From the NCBI GenBank assembly GCA_013115135.1, contig JABANP010000238.1, forward strand, positions 1 to 64,000: 64,000 bases of DNA. Reading direction: 5' to 3'. Source of the stretch: Perkinsus olseni. Lineage: Eukaryota > Perkinsozoa > Perkinsida > Perkinsidae. Below the pieces are notes generated by a model. That model had not been told where the DNA came from and made no database searches. It worked only from the letters and a program-made list of their open reading frames with translations. Positions 29,956 to 41,900 of this stretch are shown one piece after another; positions within the stretch are counted from its first letter, which is position 1; each line of letters starts with the position of its first letter. Made by a program: the position numbers and the translations under genes.

Positions 29956-30060
29956 TACACCATTTCCAGACCTACTTAGTAAAACCCCAGAGCAATTTAA
30001 TAAAGCCCAGGCCAAATTAGTAAAACCCCAAGGCAATTTAATAAAGCCCAGACCAAATTA
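29956..30060 (+). repeat. Truncated copy of the TACACC repeat end
   Basis: Starts TACACCATTTCCAGACC and matches the first 100 bases of the 30561-31411 arms, then stops abruptly against the cyclase-like fragment. Confidence 0.7.
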
Positions 30061-30061
30061 G

Positions 30062-30374
30062 GCGAAAGTTTTCACTAAAGAGTTCTTCGATAAATTCGAT
30101 ACGGGCTTCCGGTAGGGCTCATCAGTGGGCCTCCTCGGCGACTCTCGTCCATTCAGGAACTATGAAGCCGGCGAGTGGGAGATTGCATACTCGATGCTTA
30201 GCGTGAGTGAGAAACTTCTCGCCTCTGAAGGATATGTGGACGGCCCCAGTGCGTCCTTGAAGAGGTAAGCCGAATCGAACACACGAAGGATGCGCGCTAT
30301 GGCACTTTCAGGCACATGGACCGGTATGATAGGAAGGCGCCGGAGGGGTGGAGTGGCGCGCGGGATCTTCCGTG
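30062..30374 (+). pseudogene. Fragment of a cyclase C-terminal tail
   Basis: Three short reading segments reproduce the C-terminal tail of the cyclase gene at 57694-58003: VFTKEFFDKFDTGF, then FRNYEAGEWEIAYSML with YVDGPSASLKR, then APEGWSGARDLP before a stop. The gene has the equivalents KIFTPTFLGKF, YRNYEAGEWKAA, YEDGPSAVLLKF and APKDWEGYRAL. Stops and shifts separate the pieces. It lies between repeat ends in the opposite orientation to the intact gene. Confidence 0.75.
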
Positions 30375-30560
30375 ATTGTTGTCGTGCGTTAGTAATCTTC
30401 GATAATATTGCGGAAGGTTTACCAGATTCGCCATAGCATGCTCTACTTGATGCTTACTGTCTGTTGCACTCTCGCTTCCGCGTTAATGGTAGTGATAAAA
30501 AGAACCAATTGACCTCATGAAAATGATCCTGTATGATTGTAGAACTCACATCAGCTTCAC

Positions 30561-31411
30561 TACACCATTTCCAGACCTACTTGGTAAAACCCCCACAGCC
30601 ATTTAATAAAGCCCAGAGCAAATTAGTAAAACCCCAAAGCAATTTGATTTTATGAAAGACCAATTTAGTAGAGCCCAACGAAATCACTAACAAGTACGGA
30701 AAAACTCACAACGTCGGCCTACATTAAGTAAGCCCTCCTTATTCTACAGATCGCGGGTTAAAGTTTAATCGTTAAACATTCAAATTGAGGCTCCGAGTCG
30801 GAGGCTCCGACTGTCTTGCCTAACATAGCTGAGCAACAAGGATACAATGTTTGGGCGTGATTGAAGCAAAGTTGCAAATTGTATACAAAGTTGCATAGTA
30901 GCCTCTTCAACCCCTTTTTGAAGCAACTTCTCACAGTACGGCAGAAGGTACTCTGCCTTCGCTGAGCGAAGTTCGCTCCACCACCTCTCCCGCCACTCGT
31001 GGGCCGGAGTCCCCGGGCCGGGAGGAGAGACGATCCGAATGCGTCTCGCGTGCCGACTAAATTGCTTTGGGGTTTTACTAATTTGGTCTAGGCTTTATTA
31101 AATTACTCTGGGATTTTACTAATTTGGCCTGGGCTATATTGAATTGCTCTGGGGTTTTGCTAGTTTGCTCTGGGGTTTTACTAAGTAGGTTTGGAAATGG
31201 TGTACTTCATGTAGGCTGACGTTGTGAGTTTTCCGTACTTGTTAGTGATTTTGTTGGGCTCTACTAAATTGGTCTTTCATAAAATCAAATTGCTTTGGGG
31301 TTTTACTAATTTGGTCTGGGCTTTATTAAATTGCCTTGGGGTTTTACTAATTTGGCCTGGGCTTTATTAAATTGCTCTGGGGTTTTACTAAGTAGGTCTG
31401 GAAATGGTGTA
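30561..31411. mobile_element. Smaller inverted-repeat unit (MITE-like)
   Basis: 30561-30731 and 31202-31411 are inverted copies starting TACACCATTTCCAGACC. They share the inner segment ending ACAACGTC. The right arm of the larger unit (30831-31204) sits inside it, and 30732-30805 has another inverted copy at about 29880-29955. Confidence 0.65.
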
Positions 31412-32847
31412 GACGTATCTACTTTCCGCGCTGAGTGGGATGATTTTTCCTCGGCTCTCCAGTACATGCTTTTCACGCCTTCGAACAGCATTCTTTTCGA
31501 GAAGTGGTTCGGGTTCTAAAATTGGAATGGTCGAATGGTCCTTGGAAAACTCCAAAAGCTCTGTACGGCAGTGAGAGGTGCCATGAAGGATCACTTCGGT
31601 AATCAAAGACAGATGTGCGAAGAGCACTACAGCGCCTTCGATGGAGCCCGCAAGGTTGCTGCGACGCAGGGATGGAAGTTCCCAGAAATCAGGCCGGGTG
31701 TCAGAAAGGCAACCCCGTTTCAACTCGTATCTCAAGCAACCCTCGAGAGTACTCGGTACGCTTGAAGAGAAATTGAGGCTCAATTACTGAGCGAATTGTT
31801 CCCGTTCATCAATTATGTGACTGGTGGGCCCCTAGGAGAGATGTTTTCATGTAATGCGAGTGTTGATGTCTGAAAGGCAAATTGCCTTAGGCAATCTTGC
31901 TTCCAAGTTTGGAGAGAATTGAGAAGAGCTTCATGATTCATCTGCATATCATTTACAGTAGAAGAAGTATAATCATAATACTCGTAAATACGTGCAAGAA
32001 GCCGCCGAAGAAATACACTATCTGACGGAATCTGTTACAAGAGACTCTCAGAGAGTCTCTCTCGTGCTCACCAGACGAGCTCGGTACTGTCCCTAGGACA
32101 ACCTCTCTTGAAGAGAGTGATATGCTATCAGCCATACGCACCCGAGTCAGATGATTCGACTGTCGTTTCGTCGAAAACCATAAGGATGCTATATAGGCGG
32201 CAGCACCTAGGTACTCAGCGGTCAATGTCGCGCCAGGTTATGGTAACCCAGCGCGGCACCAGGCTGGGTACGGGTTCAAATGAAGTTGAGTCACTGGAAT
32301 GATGAGCCGGACCCATCTGACGCAAGCTCTTGGAGGTTTGGGGAAATTTTTGACAATCCAAGGCATCGGATTTGCGGTGGTAACGGCTTCGCGTCATTCC
32401 TTAGATCTGCGCACACCCTCTAATGTCGGAAGGAAATGCTCTCCTCGGAGGTTCGCTCGGTAACAGGGATGAGGCACTTTCTCGCGAGATTCCCGTGAAC
32501 CTGCTACGGTTCCGAATAGTATTCTCTCTCGCGAGAAGATAATATCGCGAGACCCATCCTTCTCGAGACCTGGGTGTAGGGGCTCGATACCAAGCCGAAT
32601 TGAATCTCGAATTTGAAAGAATTCTCATTCACTTCGAACACTTCGAGAATTCTTATCTCTCTCGAGCGTTGTCTATCTCAATGAAGTTCATTGTGTGAGC
32701 GAAGGATTCCATGGGGTTCGATTTCTGCTGCAGAAGGGCGTGCGTTGATCCAATCAATTTGATTGATGCACGTCATCATTTCCATGCTAGCGCATTTTCA
32801 TGTTAATGGCATCATGCTAACATTATGCTACATTATGTCTTCTCACG

Positions 32848-32878
32848 GGTCGTGAGTCACGAGTCGTGACTCACGACC
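32848..32878. repeat. Perfect 31-bp palindrome with two TGAGTCA sites
   Basis: Arm GGTCGTGAGTCACGA is followed by one G and its exact reverse complement. Each arm contains the AP-1/GCN4-type core TGAGTCA. Confidence 0.85.
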
Positions 32879-34454
32879 AAGATGCATGTTGCCAACAACA
32901 TGATGTTGGGCGAAGATTTGTTGATCGATCTGTTCGGGCCGTCAAATTGGACAGTCGTTCGCGCAAAGACTAATCAAGCATGACAAAAGCTTTGAAGACC
33001 TTTGAATCTGATGACCATGTAGCGTGGAGGGCGATTCCGTTCTCCTTGATATAGCCTCGTCGAACTGTCTCGAATCAAGACTAGCTCGAAGTTCGAGCGT
33101 CGAACCTCCGAGTTGATGTCCTATCGAGTATCTCAATGAGATTTCAACAGAAATCGAGTTGATCCGATCAACCATGGATATGATTCGCAAGACGTGAACC
33201 GGAGGTTCCGTGATGAGAATCGATCGAAACATCAGTGGCCATCACGGAAACGAGAAACCTCTCCCGACGTTCGAACCCGCGTCAATTTTTATCTCATTGA
33301 CGATTGTCAATGGTCATTCTCAGTATGGACATCTTTATCTCATGTCTCACGGCATCAATCGTCGGTTGCCTCTCACCACTTCCTCATCACAAGGCACTCT
33401 TCGCTCACCGTGTTCAAAGCACTACAGCAACAGAACTTCCGTTCTCAAACGGTTAGCATAGTACTCGCGAATGGGCCAGGACAGTGGCTCCACCTCCATA
33501 TCGATTCGATATTATCGAAGTATCTCAACCGATGATTATGCTAGCACGGGCGATTCAGTCGACCACATCCGAGCTTCGAATTTCCAAGTGCTAAGCATGG
33601 TCTCCAAGACCAAATGGCTTCACCGTTTCCCGATGAAATGAAATTTTCAGTATAGAAACGGTTCCCTGGACCAGTTTCCGTATCGCGGGATTCAGTGTGA
33701 TACCACCTTGAAGGTAGTACCCTCCCATAGTTGCTCAGAATCTGTGGCATACGCGAAGCTAGCAAGAAATATACACGAACATACGGATCGTAAGTTATGA
33801 TGATGCGGGCTCAGCCGTTATTTCGTCACGAAATTCAACACGAAATTTTCGTGTTGACCTCAAAGGTATGGCGCGGTCGGGTTTGCGTACTGGATCCATG
33901 TTCTCCTGTATTCATAGAACGTTGCGTGCAGGCGTCACCGTGGCATAGCTATAGCCCGAGTCTCTGATGAAACCACCTTGCTTCTGTATTGCTGTTGGTC
34001 AAAGGCAGCCATTACTAAAAGCATTTGTGACAGGGACTGGAGGCAAGGGGCTTAAACCTGAGCTTGCTCCGGAATTCCGCCTTTGAGTTCGACTTAAAGT
34101 GGAAAGTTTCCACTCGGCTCTTAGATCGAAAGTCCCACCTGCATATAGAGACAGCGTCCTCGACACTCTAGCAACATAGAGTCACCTGGTGACGAGGTGA
34201 CGCACAGCACTCGTTATCTACATGCGGACAACGGAGAAAAATCAGGGACTCTCTTCTCATAGACTCTTGCGATAGGGTCGACCAATGAAGATGACCATCG
34301 CGGCGATGGCATCGCCCGGCCCGGGCAAAACACGCGTGCAACCCAGTTACTGCTACTGTAGCACGCGAACACATCGAGTGTTGAAGGAGACAGACTCGTA
34401 TCGTGTCACAACCATTACACAACTGATACCCACGAACGATTATCCACAACAAAC

Positions 34455-34495
34455 CGCTGATCATTGATTATTCTTTGAGTAATCAATGATCAGCG
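34455..34495. repeat. Perfect hairpin, 16-bp arms
   Basis: Arm CGCTGATCATTGATTA, 9-base loop, exact inverted copy. It lies about 460 bp upstream of the secreted-protein gene at 34957. Confidence 0.85.
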
Positions 34496-34956
34496 CTGAC
34501 AGGGCAGTAATATCAGAGTCTCTGACGAGGGGCAAGCCTGAAAAGTGCCATTAACGGAGCAAGGACTGAGGAGACCTACTATGGGCGTCGACTGCCATGG
34601 AGACATGATGGGGACAGCGAAGACGCGGAGCCACTGGCGTGGCAGTGACGCTGTCACCAGCGTGACGGCGTTCTTACGCTCTGGGAAGCGGATTGAATTG
34701 TTCTTTCATATATCGAGCAGTGCATGGTACAGTTATCCACGTCTTCCTGCCCAAAGCGATCTTTTGAAAGGGCGCCGGTTTGCACACCGTTGTTGATTGG
34801 CATCGCTAATGGACAACGGCGTCTTACTGATGTAGGTCCACGGCGTGGACTCCACGCTGTTGCTGATTGAGTCTTCTCACAGTAAGAGTGACGGCTAGTC
34901 CAGAGTGAGACTAACTAACGGCCTCAGGAGTCTTGTTGATAGATCATCAACCTCCA

Positions 34957-35739
34957 ATGATGAACTTCGTCTCGACTTGGCTGATAGCCGCTCACACTCT
35001 GGTTATCACGTTGGCCCAACATGCCGGAAAGTATACCCTCAACCTTGGACCCTTCGACATATCCTATGACGTGAACGAGGAACACGAAGTTGTATTCATT
35101 CTCTCTTCGAATCGTCCAGGTCTGCCCAACTACAACAACTACGGGCCCTACCCTCTGAGAGAGTTTGGGCCTTCTACTTATGTCGTTGACTTCAGTGGTG
35201 CTACGTACGATGTCTTTGCTTGGTACTACCTTCTCCAGGCTTATTTAGTGGCGTCAAGGTTAGTCGACCCCGATACTATGCCCCCACTTGCTGGTATCCA
35301 GACAGGGGACTTGATCACCATAGTTTACCAGGACGAGTACACTTTCACTACCATGCTGCGAAACGAGGTGGTGGCTGTTGAACTAGTGTCGCGCCCGATG
35401 AAGGATAGTACGTATGTGTACAAGGCGCCTGGGAATCCTCCATCTCTGGAAATATGGTACTCCGCATTCTCTGACCCTGTGAGAATATGGTTCGCTTGTA
35501 ATGGAGTTTACACTAACAACATTGCCATCTATTACTACCGAGACACTGACTTGCCCTACGAGCCCTATGTCGTGAAGCCGTCGTATAAACCTGACATGGT
35601 GGAACTACTCAAAGAGGCTAGACGGGTCTGCCCAGGGGAACGTGTGGATGACTCCGACCTAGGGCAAGTAGTCGCCGCCACCGATAAAACGATATATTTG
35701 ACATTCGCTGGTGCTACTAGAACTCTCACAAAGTTTTAA
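34957..35739 (+). CDS. Secreted protein of unknown function, single exon
   Basis: 260 residues from the first ATG of a tandem ATG ATG; an upstream in-frame extension lacks ATG. The N-terminus is a signal peptide (NFVSTWLIAAHTLVITLA). The mature protein is rich in Tyr, Asp and Pro, with segments such as YNNYGPYPLREFGP, YDVFAWYYLLQAYL and IAIYYYRDTDLPYEP, and only two clear Cys residues. No domain is recognised. It is similar in kind, not in sequence, to the other secreted families in the window. No intron signal interrupts it. A hydrophobic, beta-rich composition suggests a compact exported protein (inference). Confidence 0.75.
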   Translation: MMNFVSTWLIAAHTLVITLAQHAGKYTLNLGPFDISYDVNEEHEVVFILSSNRPGLPNYNNYGPYPLREFGPSTYVVDFSGATYDVFAWYYLLQAYLVASRLVDPDTMPPLAGIQTGDLITIVYQDEYTFTTMLRNEVVAVELVSRPMKDSTYVYKAPGNPPSLEIWYSAFSDPVRIWFACNGVYTNNIAIYYYRDTDLPYEPYVVKPSYKPDMVELLKEARRVCPGERVDDSDLGQVVAATDKTIYLTFAGATRTLTKF

Positions 35740-36818
35740 TGTGGTAGTTGAGGTAGCTGAACATCAGCGGTTGATCTTCTCTTCACTATTTGCACTTATT
35801 TAAAATAAGTTATTTTCAATAAAATAAGTTATTTAGTATACTCATTGGCTGATTTTTTGAGACAATGGCATGACTGAGGAACTACAAGATTTATTTCAGG
35901 CTTTTATGCTGTTACCCCAATCGTGGGACCTAGAGCATAGTTCGTGTCGCTCAATATCTAGCTATCCCGATATTTGGAGTACTAAAAATATCATTTTCAG
36001 GAGGTCCTCAGGACCCGGTCCCGATCTTTCGTGATTTCTTCGCTACCGCTTCTTCTGGAGACTGCTTAAATGAGCGAGAGCCGCGTTGAGTCGCATGGGG
36101 GCCCCATTAGGGGCGTACCGTCGGCGACCGCTCCTACTGGGAGTCTCGCAGTCAGACTAGCGAGACAGAGTATAGTCACAGAGAGTCGCGTCGGAACGTG
36201 CTTCGAGTTTAACGAACTTGCATTCTTGAGGCGAGCTCCCGCTGAGGGAGATTTCCGCCTTCTGGCAGAAGTACCCGGAGACGTACTCCGGCCCGGCGGT
36301 TCCGGCCTGGCCTCGGACCGAGGCCCTAGGACCTCTTAGAGGTCACTTCTACCTGGTAGATGTCAATGGCATCATGGCATCCACTAGATGATTCTCTACA
36401 TCTTATGTGGTGCCAAGAGACTCTGTTTCTGGCAGCAGAGAAGGTGTTGCTTCTGTCTGCCTGGCAACTGGGAGGGGTTTCTCGTTCCCCTCGTGAACCC
36501 CAAGTCATGTATGAACCACGGTGGTTCATGCACGAAGCATGGTAGAGTAGCCTTGAGGTACCTGACGAAACCCATTCGGTATGAATCATACCGTATGACT
36601 GCTAGTCAGTGATTGGTAATCATCTCGTTCCGTGAAGAGTTCCTTCGGTGGTCTATGCCGATTGTGGGCGGCAACAACGACGGGCGACGAAGTGGTTGGG
36701 CAAGACGGGATGAAGTGATGCCCGGCGATCGTAAGTAGCCTGCTAAGCAGGCTCGAAGCGTCAACTTGAAGCAGGGCTTTATCTAGCACGCACTCACGCT
36801 CAGTACCCTAAGGGTACT

Positions 36819-36843
36819 CAGAGAAGGGTACTACCCTTCTCTG
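36819..36843. repeat. Perfect 25-bp palindrome
   Basis: Arm CAGAGAAGGGTA, one base, exact inverted copy. Confidence 0.8.
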
Positions 36844-37955
36844 ATGGCATCCGAAGCATGGCTTTACGCTGCCCAAATTGGGCGGGTCCCCTATAGATAT
36901 GGGATAGGACCCGCACTGGATCACATTCGGGATCCTTCAACTACGTCGAAAACTTTCACTCAAAATCTCTATTTGACGACTGATAAGCAAAAATTATGTG
37001 TACTTTACTGTAGTAGGTTCGCCCCAGAGGTGCACGGGTTTTACTTCGCGCACCTAGGTGACCCAGGCTAGGTCACCATCGGATTTCTGAAACCCGGTCT
37101 CAAAAAGCGCACCGAGATGGTGCGTCGCGTGCATCTAGATAAGCCCGATTCAGAAGCTAGAATTGTGGACCTCGACATCTGCTTCGACGCCATCTCTACG
37201 TCTAATCTCCACCTACAAGTTCTCAATACCCGCTTATAATCACTTTCATCACAAAAAAGGATTCAGCGCCGAAATTTCGGTTCAAAATCCTCCACCCACT
37301 TTCAGCCTTCATCCGTCATTTCAGTAGGTTTACTATCTAAACGCAACATATAGATAACTCATTCACGTGACTCACGGGACGTGAGGAAACCCCATTGAGG
37401 ATCCTCTTGTTGTTAGTCCAGCACACTCATACTCTGCGGCACTGAGTCTGTGCGGTCGAGCGCAGTGTGCGGAGACCTGTTAACTATTTTGATTTATCCA
37501 TCTCTTCAAGAGATGAGATTCAAGAGATTCTCTTGTAACGAGAATATTCTCTCATAGAAGATTCGCGTTACCATTAAATTGATCACTTATCATCAGATTA
37601 CTAAATCCTCCGCATTTGAGTTATGGTAGTTACTATATTGTCTGCGCTGTCGCATTGAACTTGATAGTCATGTTGGTAAGGACTCGTAGTTTAGGAAGTC
37701 CTGAGATCCAGCGGAGTCGTTGGAGTCGTCGTTCTTCAAGACGGCTTGAAGCCGGTGATGTATCAACAGGCATAGATGCTTCAACTGAGAACGGTGATAC
37801 TTGGGATACGGCGTACGCGGGGGCATCACGGGTCGACACGAAATACATGGAAGCCTAAAATTTTCGGGCTCAGAATTATTCTGACAGAATATAACTGCCT
37901 GGCAGCGAACCCACACCAAGTTGGTGTGCAGCCACGTACCCTAACGACAACACCA

Positions 37956-38004
37956 TCAATTCAATTCAATTCAATTCAATTCAATTCAATTCAATTCAAT
38001 TCAA
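37956..38004. repeat. Pentanucleotide (TCAAT)n microsatellite
   Basis: About ten uninterrupted units of TCAAT. Confidence 0.95.
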
Positions 38005-38984
38005 ACTTTATTGCCTGGGCATTACAAGCTCGAAGCTTATCGCCCATCACACGACCCGCGCAAGCGGATCCCGATATGGTTAGACCCAACCATAGAGCCT
38101 TGAAACAACAGAGGTTAATGAATCTCTCATCATCAGCTCGGAGGCTCTTGAGAGGAACTTCGTCACAACTACGTCGTGCAGCCAGGGAAGGCGAGGAGGG
38201 AGGCATGCCACACTGGGCAGCCTATTAGGCATGAGGGAGAAAGAAGGTGAAAAGAGGATTAAGTAGTCCCAGGACCAACAACTGCGATTGCGGAAACCCA
38301 GATGATTAGATGGTGAAAATTTGTGTAGAAAGGGAGGGCCCAACCAATACCGAGTCACCAGCAAGGGGGACGTATGGGTATGGCAGGTTCGATCTCTACT
38401 TCGTACCGGGAAAACCCCGGCCACCCTCACGCGACGTTGACGCGTAGAGACCTGTGAGGGCGCAACACCATCTATTCCCTGAAATTTCGTTCGACATCGT
38501 TTGGTGCTTTGAGTGCGCACGTCGGAAGCGCTCGCCCGAGTGATCGACATCATGCGCAGGATGGGGGAAAAACCATATTTCTAAAGAAAGTTGCCATTTT
38601 CTAAAGAAGTTTCTCGCTCGCCCGGGAGAGGATTGGGATTACGCTTTTGACTCTCGGATAACCTATGACCTATAACCCTAGGCCTTCGGGTTTGAGGTGA
38701 TGGTCGCCCGAAGGGCGACCTGAGTCGGGTTTCGGGTTGACGGGGGTTACGGTCAGTACTCCACTAGGTCTTTTTCTCTTTAGTTTTTCTCCTTCTTTAG
38801 ATTTTCGCCCTCTTGCTTAGATTTTCGCCCTTTCGCTTAGATTTTCACCGTCTACCCGCAGGATGGGATGCATCGTCGAGACCCACGCTAGTAATCCCAT
38901 TGTCGCATGCGAGCCGTTTACGGAGCATACCATCAGTGCTTGAACTGTAGTAAGCCCTAGTTTCCATTTTTGTTTTATCTTCTA

Positions 38985-41900
38985 ATGTGTTTATACGCTT
39001 GTTGCGCTTGTTGTTGTGCCGGTGGTGCCGGTTGTTTCGCCTACCAATGCAGAGGCACTGCCAGAGAGATGCGCAGATTACAGGACGGCGAGGCTCGGTA
39101 GGCTACCATCCTTTCTTTAGTCACGCTCCTCGTTTTATAGCCGTCAGGCCTTTTCGCGCTTTTTCTCTCTCCTCCAGTCAACGCTTAGTTGTTTTTAGGC
39201 GTCTCGAATTCCCTCCTGAGAGCTTCTCAGCACCTCCCGAGCCCCTACTGAAGGACAAGGATGAACAAGACTACACACAGTATGAAAATGCTGTGCTCGT
39301 CAGGAAATCAGCAGATTCTGATGCGGTGAAAATATGGTACTAGCATGGGACGGACCGATTATGGTTTTTCACTAAGTTGACGGCCGTTCATCGCGAGTTG
39401 TATATGGGGGGATAGGGTATTCAATTTTTGATAGAATTTTTGTCAAAATGACTTCGTGAAATTGAAAAATCTTCAACGCGCTCTAGGTACAAGACATACT
39501 GCCCCGCCTCGGAAGGAGACATTACTTGTATAATCGTAACCTTCCATCCCTACCGGAGCAATTCAGAATTCCTAGTCAAGAATCATGCAAGGTAATACCA
39601 CACTCTGCCCATATCGCTCTCAGACTCCACCGTTGTATGGCATCAGCCACGCCTCCGGCTGCAGCCGATAGACTATTCATGTCGTCTGAACCTCGTCTGC
39701 GGTTGAGAGCGACCAGCGTTGAACTCCCGGGTGCCAGTGTCTCTTCGCGTCAGATGCCTCCGTCACTTCGAGAAGGCGGCAGTGATCGTGTTCGATCAGC
39801 CTGGCTGTGGACGTAGCGATGGCTGTTGGGGGTACTATTCAGTTTTCCGGTTGTCCGCTCGGTCACTTGTACAGCCCTCAGATACATGCCTTCGTGGGAC
39901 GACCATGTCGCACTGTGCGAGTCTTTCGTTAAAAAGGTATTACCTCTCGGGAGCGTATCTTTTTGTGAATCTCGCCCCCCCCAATGAATTGCTGGCCTTC
40001 GCTGTCTAACGGAACCTCGAAAACGAACTCATTTTGCCGCACTAGTGCGTAGCTGTTCTCATACTAGCTCCTCTGTTGTTTGTAGCTGCCCGTTTTTGTC
40101 GATGAGAGAATTCATGAGTAGTCCATTCGACCAGTTTTGACGACGTAGAGTCATGGTCACTCCCTTCAAACCGCGTTATTTCGCAGTTCTCATACCGCTA
40201 GTTGGCACAGTTTTGCAATTTTTCCATCAAAATTTAGGTTGTCGTACCTCTTCGAGACAAAGTGTCAAAAGAACAGCATCGGTCTGTGCCGATATACGGC
40301 TTTGGCGAATCCGTAGGGGCGAATGTCCTAGTCAGCTCGGCCTTGCAATCGTAAGTGCATTTACGGTGTGCATGCTGTCGTACCACTCCTTCCCCAAATC
40401 AGACCAGATCTCTACAATGGAATCATTCTTGCCGGCCCTCTCGTCCGTGATGGAGACGCAGTGAAGGCCGGCGGTTTCGCCAGTAAGTTTCACTCGTATG
40501 AGTCGTCACTTTACCTCGGCCGGGATGCTAAATTATTGGATCAATTATTCAACTAGGATCATTCTGTTCGATCTGGCGTTTGCCATGCCGATGGCAACGC
40601 TTGCTCAGCCGGCAGTCTCTCCGGATAACGTTGCGTCTCGTACGCTTCTCAGAAGGGAGCTTCTCGATCAGATTTCTTGGCCAAGTGCGAAGGGCCAATT
40701 TTCCCTAAGTACCCTGGTGCGCCCATGAAGGACGGTCTGGACAAGTGTTTCGTTGATAAGGACTTCGCCGATTTCACTAGTAAGTTTTCCGAACGATCGT
40801 CTGATCCATAGAGGAAGTGTCGCTGGCTACAAATGGCCCCTTTAGACACCATTTCCGTCCTCTGCGGTTCTCTATAAATCCCTACGGATGATAGTCCCTC
40901 CGTGGAGCACCATTCTGTCGATAGTAGCATCCTAGCTAGTCGTTGTAGCTCGTTCTGAAGGCTGATGAACCGTCCTGCATTAGCACTCGAGGGCCGTCTT
41001 TACTTAAGTGGTTCGTCCACAGGAGGACGGCCAGTTGTGTCGATAGTAGTGCTTTGGCTAGTCGTCAGTACTCGTTCTCATCTGAAGTCTGGCCAACTGT
41101 CCTGCATTGGAAGTTGAGGGCGGCATTTCTGTGGTTCTCTATACGTCTTTGTGATTGTTAGTAGTGACTCCACAAGAGACCGTCTAATTCCCTCGATAGT
41201 AGTGCTTTGGCTAGTCGTTATCGCTCGTTCTCAGCTGTGGTATGACGGAATGTCGTGCAATGGAAGTCTGGGGCTGTCTTCCGTTCGTTCTCTATAGGTC
41301 TTCAAGGATCGTAGGAGGGCGTCTCATTCCCTCGATAGTAGCGTTGTGGCTAGTCGTGAACGCTCGTTCTGATCTGAAGAATGATGACCTTTCTCAGGGA
41401 CGGAGAACAAATTGCTGTGGCGACTCCCGTTGCGTATGAAGACGAATAAGTCTATCAAAGCTGGGCAAGAGTCGATTGAGAAATCTGCCGCTCAGTTGAA
41501 GACGCCGATTCTGGTAGTATTCCTCAGATCGGGTCACTGCGCCCTCCGAGAGCCAGTGGAACTTGCCCAGTGATGTATTGAGGATTATTGATGAGCAGCA
41601 GCGGTCTGACTTTTACGGTTTCTTCATCAGTTTCGCCGCTCCTCACTAAGTGGAATGCTACTGAGGCGATCGACCATCTCGCGGAATTTTGGTATCTCTC
41701 AGATTCTGCAGGCTAGTAATGATAAGATATCATCGCCGGATGGATCGAAGCTACTTTACGACCTTTGTGGTAGCAAGGATAAGTGCATTAAAGTTTATGA
41801 TGACTGCGCAGAAGCCGGCCTTAAGTAGGAAAAATGCCTCTACCTGGGATTGAACCCGGGACCTTTGGGCTATGAACTTTCGGTGTAGGTACGCTCACGA

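Larger units (their letters stand above)
25956..31204. mobile_element. Large inverted-repeat unit (about 375-bp arms)
   Basis: 25956-26330 and 30831-31204 are inverted copies. Both start with TACACCATTTCC at the outer end, followed by repeated TTAGTAAAACCCCAGAGCAA-type units, then a shared GC-rich block (ACGCGAGACGCATTCGGAT). The arms enclose a Harbinger-like element, a cyclase fragment and further repeats. The right arm lies within another inverted unit (30561-31411). No transposase belongs clearly to these ends; they may be non-autonomous TA-target elements (inference). Confidence 0.65.
31412..34956. other. Gene-poor region with broken ORFs and palindromes
   Basis: 31420-31765 reads as two adjoining protein-like pieces (AEWDDFSSALQYMLF; then GKLQKLCTAVRGAMKDHFG) separated by a stop and shift, possibly a dead exon. 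32480-32660 is rich in TCTCGCGAGA-like words. 32240-32280 has a weak tRNA-like B-box (GGGTTCAAATG). Nothing else is supported besides the palindromes listed separately. Confidence 0.35.
35740..38984. other. Intergenic region with repeats
   Basis: No convincing gene in over 3 kb. It holds a perfect palindrome (36819-36843), a pentanucleotide repeat (37956-38004), a hairpin GGTCGCCC-GAA-GGGCGACC near 38702-38720, and three tandem copies of a 20-bp unit (TTAGATTTTCGCCCT) near 38795-38850. A hydrophobic ORF at 37616-37858 lacks an ATG in a useful place. Confidence 0.45.

Noticed and set aside
36070..36339. 89-codon plus-strand ORF
   Set aside because: Low-complexity composition, no domain, no signal peptide.
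38665..38685. AACCCTAGG as telomere-like repeat
   Set aside because: Single occurrence without tandem arrangement.
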